Assembly (NCBI GenBank): GCA_025963265.1
Contig: JAOPUY010000381.1
Coordinates: 1-9,428, forward strand
From: Frankiales bacterium
GTDB taxonomy: Bacteria; Actinomycetota; Actinomycetes; Mycobacteriales; Jatrophihabitantaceae
Direction of reading: 5' to 3'
Length of the DNA: 9,428 nt
Shown here: positions 6,975-9,428 of the stretch, piece by piece
How the letters are laid out: each line of letters begins with the position of its first letter
Numbering within the stretch: the first letter of the stretch is position 1
Made by a program: the position numbers and the translations under genes
The notes under the pieces: model-generated
The model's database searches: none
What the model was told of the DNA's origin: nothing
What the model saw: only the letters and a program-made list of their open reading frames with translations

Positions 6975-8264
6975 ATGGGAATTGTCATCCTGCTCGTCAT
7001 GCTGGCCGGGGTCGCGCTGATCCTGACCAAAACCATGCCCACCGCCTTCGCCCTCGTGCTGGTCGCGGTCGTCATCGCCCTGGTGGTCGGATCGCCCCTC
7101 ACCGGCGCGAACAGCGTCTGCGACACGGTGTTGCAGGCCGGGTCGTTCTCGCTGGCCTCGACCATGATCGCGATTCTGTTCGGGTCCTGGCTCGGCCGGA
7201 TCCTGGACGAGACCGGGATCGCCGGCACCCTGGTGCGAAAGATCGTCGAGTTCAGCGGCGATCGACCGACCGTGGTCGCGCTCGGCGTTCTCGCGGTCTC
7301 GACCCTGGTCGGGACCGTCACCGGCTCGGCCCCGGCCGCGGTGCTAGCGGGAATCATCGGCATTCCGGCGATGATCGCCGTCGGCGTCCCCAAGGTCACC
7401 GCCGCCGGAACCATCTTGATGGGCATCGCCGCCGGGCTGCCGTTCGAGTTGCCGAGCTGGCAGTTCTTCTCGACCGCGCTGTCGCTTCCGATCCCGACGG
7501 TGCGCAGCTTCATGATCAAACTCTTCCCGCTGGCCCTCGCGCTCGCGATCTTGTTCGTGCTCATCGAGACGCGTCGCCAGGGGGCCATCCACGCCTGGTC
7601 GCTGCGGCCGGCCTCGCGCGGTTCCAGACGCTCCGCGCTGCGGTCTCAGCGCCTCGGCGACGCGCCGTGGTACTCGCTGCTCACGCCGGTCGTCCCGATC
7701 GTGCTCGCGCTCGGATTCAGCCTGGCCATCATTCCCTCGCTGCTGGCCGGGGTGTTGTACGCGTTGGTCACCACGACGCGTCCGCGGGATATGAACACCC
7801 GGATGCTCCGCACGCTCTACGCGTCCTTCCAGACGGCGGCGTCGCCGATCACGCTGTTCATCGCCATCGGCATCTTGCTGGCCGCGGTCAAGCTGCCGAA
7901 CGCGGTCAAGGCGCTCGAACCCCTGGTCAAGGACGTCAGCCCGCACAATCCCGTGCTGTTCGTGGTCATCTTCACCATCCTGACCCCGTTGTGCCTGTAC
8001 CGGGGACCGCTCAACATCTACGGGCTCGGCGCCGGCATCGCCGGCGTGCTGATCGCCGCCGGCATCTACCCGGCGGTCGCCGTGCTCGGCCTGACGGCCA
8101 CCTACAACCAGGTCTTCGGCGTGTCCGATCCGACCAGCACCCAGACGGCGTGGAGCGCTCAGTACGCGGGGGTCAGCCCGCAAGCGGTGATGGTCCGAAC
8201 GCTGCCCTACGTGTGGTGCGTCGCGCTCGGCGGAATGGCGGTCACAGCGATCAGCTATCTCTGA
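6975..8264 (+). CDS. Ion-transporter-superfamily permease (DcuC/GntP/CitMHS-like)
   Basis: 429-residue integral membrane protein with roughly 11-13 hydrophobic segments, for example near 2-18, 22-39, 56-75, 98-116, 119-138, 179-197, 233-265, 288-305, 327-345, 347-378 and 407-427. It seems to be built of two halves split by an Arg-rich cytoplasmic loop (198-232), as in the ion transporter superfamily. Each half has a Gly/Ser/Thr-rich segment that may be a re-entrant substrate-binding hairpin: TVTGSAPAAVLAG (114-126) and TATYNQVFGVSDPTSTQTAW (374-393). Relatives carry carboxylates such as dicarboxylates, gluconate or citrate, usually with protons or sodium. I cannot name the substrate. The ATG has GAGG overlapping the stop of the upstream gene. 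Last gene of the operon; it probably imports the compound handled by the upstream enzymes. Confidence 0.85.
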   Translation: MGIVILLVMLAGVALILTKTMPTAFALVLVAVVIALVVGSPLTGANSVCDTVLQAGSFSLASTMIAILFGSWLGRILDETGIAGTLVRKIVEFSGDRPTVVALGVLAVSTLVGTVTGSAPAAVLAGIIGIPAMIAVGVPKVTAAGTILMGIAAGLPFELPSWQFFSTALSLPIPTVRSFMIKLFPLALALAILFVLIETRRQGAIHAWSLRPASRGSRRSALRSQRLGDAPWYSLLTPVVPIVLALGFSLAIIPSLLAGVLYALVTTTRPRDMNTRMLRTLYASFQTAASPITLFIAIGILLAAVKLPNAVKALEPLVKDVSPHNPVLFVVIFTILTPLCLYRGPLNIYGLGAGIAGVLIAAGIYPAVAVLGLTATYNQVFGVSDPTSTQTAWSAQYAGVSPQAVMVRTLPYVWCVALGGMAVTAISYL

Positions 8265-8265
8265 C

Positions 8266-8344
8266 CGTGACGTCTGTGTGTGGGCTGAGACGAGAGAACT
8301 TTGGCCGGCCCCCGCCGGATCGTATTCTGGCGCTGAACGTCACG
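8266..8344. repeat. Inverted repeat enclosing a promoter-like region
   Basis: CGTGACGT (8266-8273) and its exact reverse complement ACGTCACG (8337-8344) enclose 63 bp containing the candidate promoter of the SARP-like gene. The arms are too far apart for a typical terminator hairpin. They could be two operator half-sites for one regulator, or a chance match. Confidence 0.45.
8301..8328 (+). promoter_or_regulatory. Candidate promoter of the SARP/AfsR-like gene
   Basis: TTGGCC (8301-8306) and TATTCT (8323-8328) are spaced by 16 bp. The -10 box is a fair match and the -35 box a weaker one. The spacer holds a short inverted repeat, CCGGC-CCCC-GCCGG (8305-8318), which overlaps the end of the -35 box and could be a regulator site or a weak hairpin after the permease gene. 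Predicted leader is about 60 nt. Confidence 0.4.
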
Positions 8345-8382
8345 ACCCGATCGCACCGTCGCCGATGTCCGTGGTCAGGTCC

Positions 8383-8390
8383 GGGGAAGG
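8383..8390 (+). promoter_or_regulatory. Ribosome-binding site of the SARP/AfsR-like gene
   Basis: GGGGAAGG lies 8 bases before the GTG at 8399 and supports that codon as the start. No better in-frame start was seen upstream. Confidence 0.6.
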
Positions 8391-8398
8391 CGGCTGAG

Positions 8399-9428
8399 GT
8401 GCTGCACGTCGCCCTGCTGGGTGAGCAGGTGATCACCGACGCGGCGGGCGTCGTTCGCACCCGAGCCCCGCGAGCGGTCGCCCTGGTCGCCTTTCTCGTC
8501 CTGCATGCCGGCGTCCCGCAATCGCGCCAGCGACTGGCGACGCTGTTCTGGCCGGACTCCTCCGACGCCCAAGCGCTCACCAACCTGCGCCGCGAACTCC
8601 ACCACCTGCGGAGCGTGCTGCCCGGCGAGGCGGCGCTGGTGGTGACCGGGAAGGACCTGTGCTGGCAGGACACCGACAGCTGCGTGGTCGACGTTCGGAC
8701 CTTCCAGCGGGCGAGCGAGCGAGCGCTGGCCGCCGCGGCCGGCGAAGACAGCGGGGCCAGCGCTGCTGGCGGGGCCAGCGGGGAGCACGCGTTGTCCTAC
8801 GCCACGGCCGCCGTCGCGGCCTACGGCGGCGAGCTGCTGCCCGGCGGCTACTACGACTGGCTGCTCGCCGCCCGGGCCGAGTTGGAGGACCGCTGCGTCG
8901 CCCTGCTCGATCTGATCGCCCGCACCCGGCCCCGCACGAGCGACCTGAGCGCAGCGGTCAACTCGGCCAAACGGCGGATTGCCCTGCGGCCGTTGGAGGA
9001 AGTGGGCTACCGCACGCTGATGGAGCTGCAAGCCGAGCTCGGCGAGCGGGCGAGCGCGGTCAGCACCTACCACCACTGCGCCTCGGTCCTGGAACGCGAA
9101 CTCGGCGTCGAACCGGATCCGATCACCCGGGCGTTGCTCACTCGGTTGCTGAAGCAGACCGCGCCGACCGAAGTCCCACAGCCGTCCGCCCCCATCGCGA
9201 CCGCTCGATTCGGGCGGCCGGCGGCCCGGCTGATCGGCCGCTCGGCCGAGCTCGAGGCGCTCAGCCGGTCGTGGCAGGTCGCGGTCACCGGGCTGCCTCG
9301 GCTGGCCCTGGTCCGGGGCGACGCCGGGGTGGGCAAAACCCGGCTGGTGTCCGAGTTGGTCGAGGTGGCGCGGCTGAGCCAGGCCGTCCTCGCCACCGCG
9401 CAGTGCTTCGGCACGTCCGGGCGGTTGG
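8399..9428 (+). CDS. SARP/AfsR-like transcriptional regulator with ATPase domain (cut by window edge)
   Basis: Start of a large regulator; 343 residues are visible and the frame is open to the right edge. The N-terminal OmpR/PhoB-type winged helix (about 1-95) reads MLHVALLGEQ, then QSRQRLATLFWPDSSDAQAL and TNLRRELHHLRSVL, typical of SARP proteins. The BTAD domain (about 98-250) contains YGGELLPGGYYDWLLAARAELEDR split across helices and ends LERELGVEPDPITRALL. After a Pro/Ala linker (about 255-275), LIGRSAELEAL (278-288) opens an AAA_16/STAND-type ATPase with Walker A GDAGVGKT (307-314). This order matches AfsR-like or large ATPase-containing SARPs, which often activate secondary-metabolite or stress genes and may continue into TPR repeats. 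The target is unknown. It may be unrelated to the operon before it, since it has its own promoter-like region. Confidence 0.9.
   Translation, partial: MLHVALLGEQVITDAAGVVRTRAPRAVALVAFLVLHAGVPQSRQRLATLFWPDSSDAQALTNLRRELHHLRSVLPGEAALVVTGKDLCWQDTDSCVVDVRTFQRASERALAAAAGEDSGASAAGGASGEHALSYATAAVAAYGGELLPGGYYDWLLAARAELEDRCVALLDLIARTRPRTSDLSAAVNSAKRRIALRPLEEVGYRTLMELQAELGERASAVSTYHHCASVLERELGVEPDPITRALLTRLLKQTAPTEVPQPSAPIATARFGRPAARLIGRSAELEALSRSWQVAVTGLPRLALVRGDAGVGKTRLVSELVEVARLSQAVLATAQCFGTSGRL
8751..8780. repeat. Direct repeat inside the SARP/AfsR-like gene
   Basis: GCGGGGCCAGCG occurs exactly at 8751-8762 and 8769-8780, an 18-bp period. It encodes the Gly/Ala/Ser-rich stretch SGASAAGGASG (118-128) within the BTAD region. 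It looks like a low-complexity loop expanded in frame. Confidence 0.65.

Noticed and set aside
8305..8318. Rho-independent terminator after the permease gene
   Set aside because: CCGGC-CCCC-GCCGG is a short stem with no T-run, and it lies inside a promoter-like region for the next gene.

Overview
The window is high-GC DNA with GC-rich codon choice, GTG starts, a furA-katG pair and a SARP/AfsR-type regulator. Together these point to an actinomycete-like bacterium (Actinomycetota). The exact genus cannot be read from the sequence. It holds eight protein genes, two of them cut by the window edges. No rRNA, tRNA, CRISPR array, insertion sequence or phage gene was seen.

Left part, minus strand (1-945): a peroxide-response pair, furA followed by katG. 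katG is cut by the left edge. Both genes appear to start with GTG. furA is preceded by a sigma-70-like promoter (TTGACT-N18-CATACT) placed so that transcription would begin at or next to the GTG, which suggests a leaderless mRNA. Two near-identical 16-bp elements 24 bp apart overlap and precede the -35 box and are good candidates for the FurA operator. katG follows after 17 bp and has its own strong ribosome-binding site.

Intergenic part (946-1382): about 437 bp without a convincing gene. It contains the furA promoter and operators, a perfect 19-bp inverted repeat (1092-1110), smaller repeats, and a perfect 12-bp palindrome with a central CpG (1316-1327). The last looks like a LacI-family operator.

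Centre (1383-8264, plus strand): five genes in one direction that probably form one catabolic or uptake transcription unit. They are a LacI-family repressor, an FAD-dependent oxidoreductase, a hydantoinase A/oxoprolinase-like ASKHA-fold protein with an atypical C-terminal region, a small unrecognised protein with an HExxH zinc-protease-like motif, and a 429-residue ion-transporter-superfamily permease. The HyuA-like gene and the HExxH gene overlap by 4 bp (ATGA), and the permease starts 8 bp after the HExxH gene. A plausible reading is that the permease imports a small organic acid, lactam or amide. The HyuA-like ATPase/hydrolase and the flavoenzyme would then process it under LacI-type control. 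No HyuB partner is present, so this is not a standard two-subunit hydantoinase or oxoprolinase, and the substrate is unknown.

Right part (8265-9428, plus strand): a promoter-like region enclosed by an 8-bp inverted repeat, then the start of a large SARP/AfsR-like regulator. It has a winged-helix DNA-binding domain, a BTAD domain and the beginning of an ATPase domain with Walker A, and is cut by the right edge.
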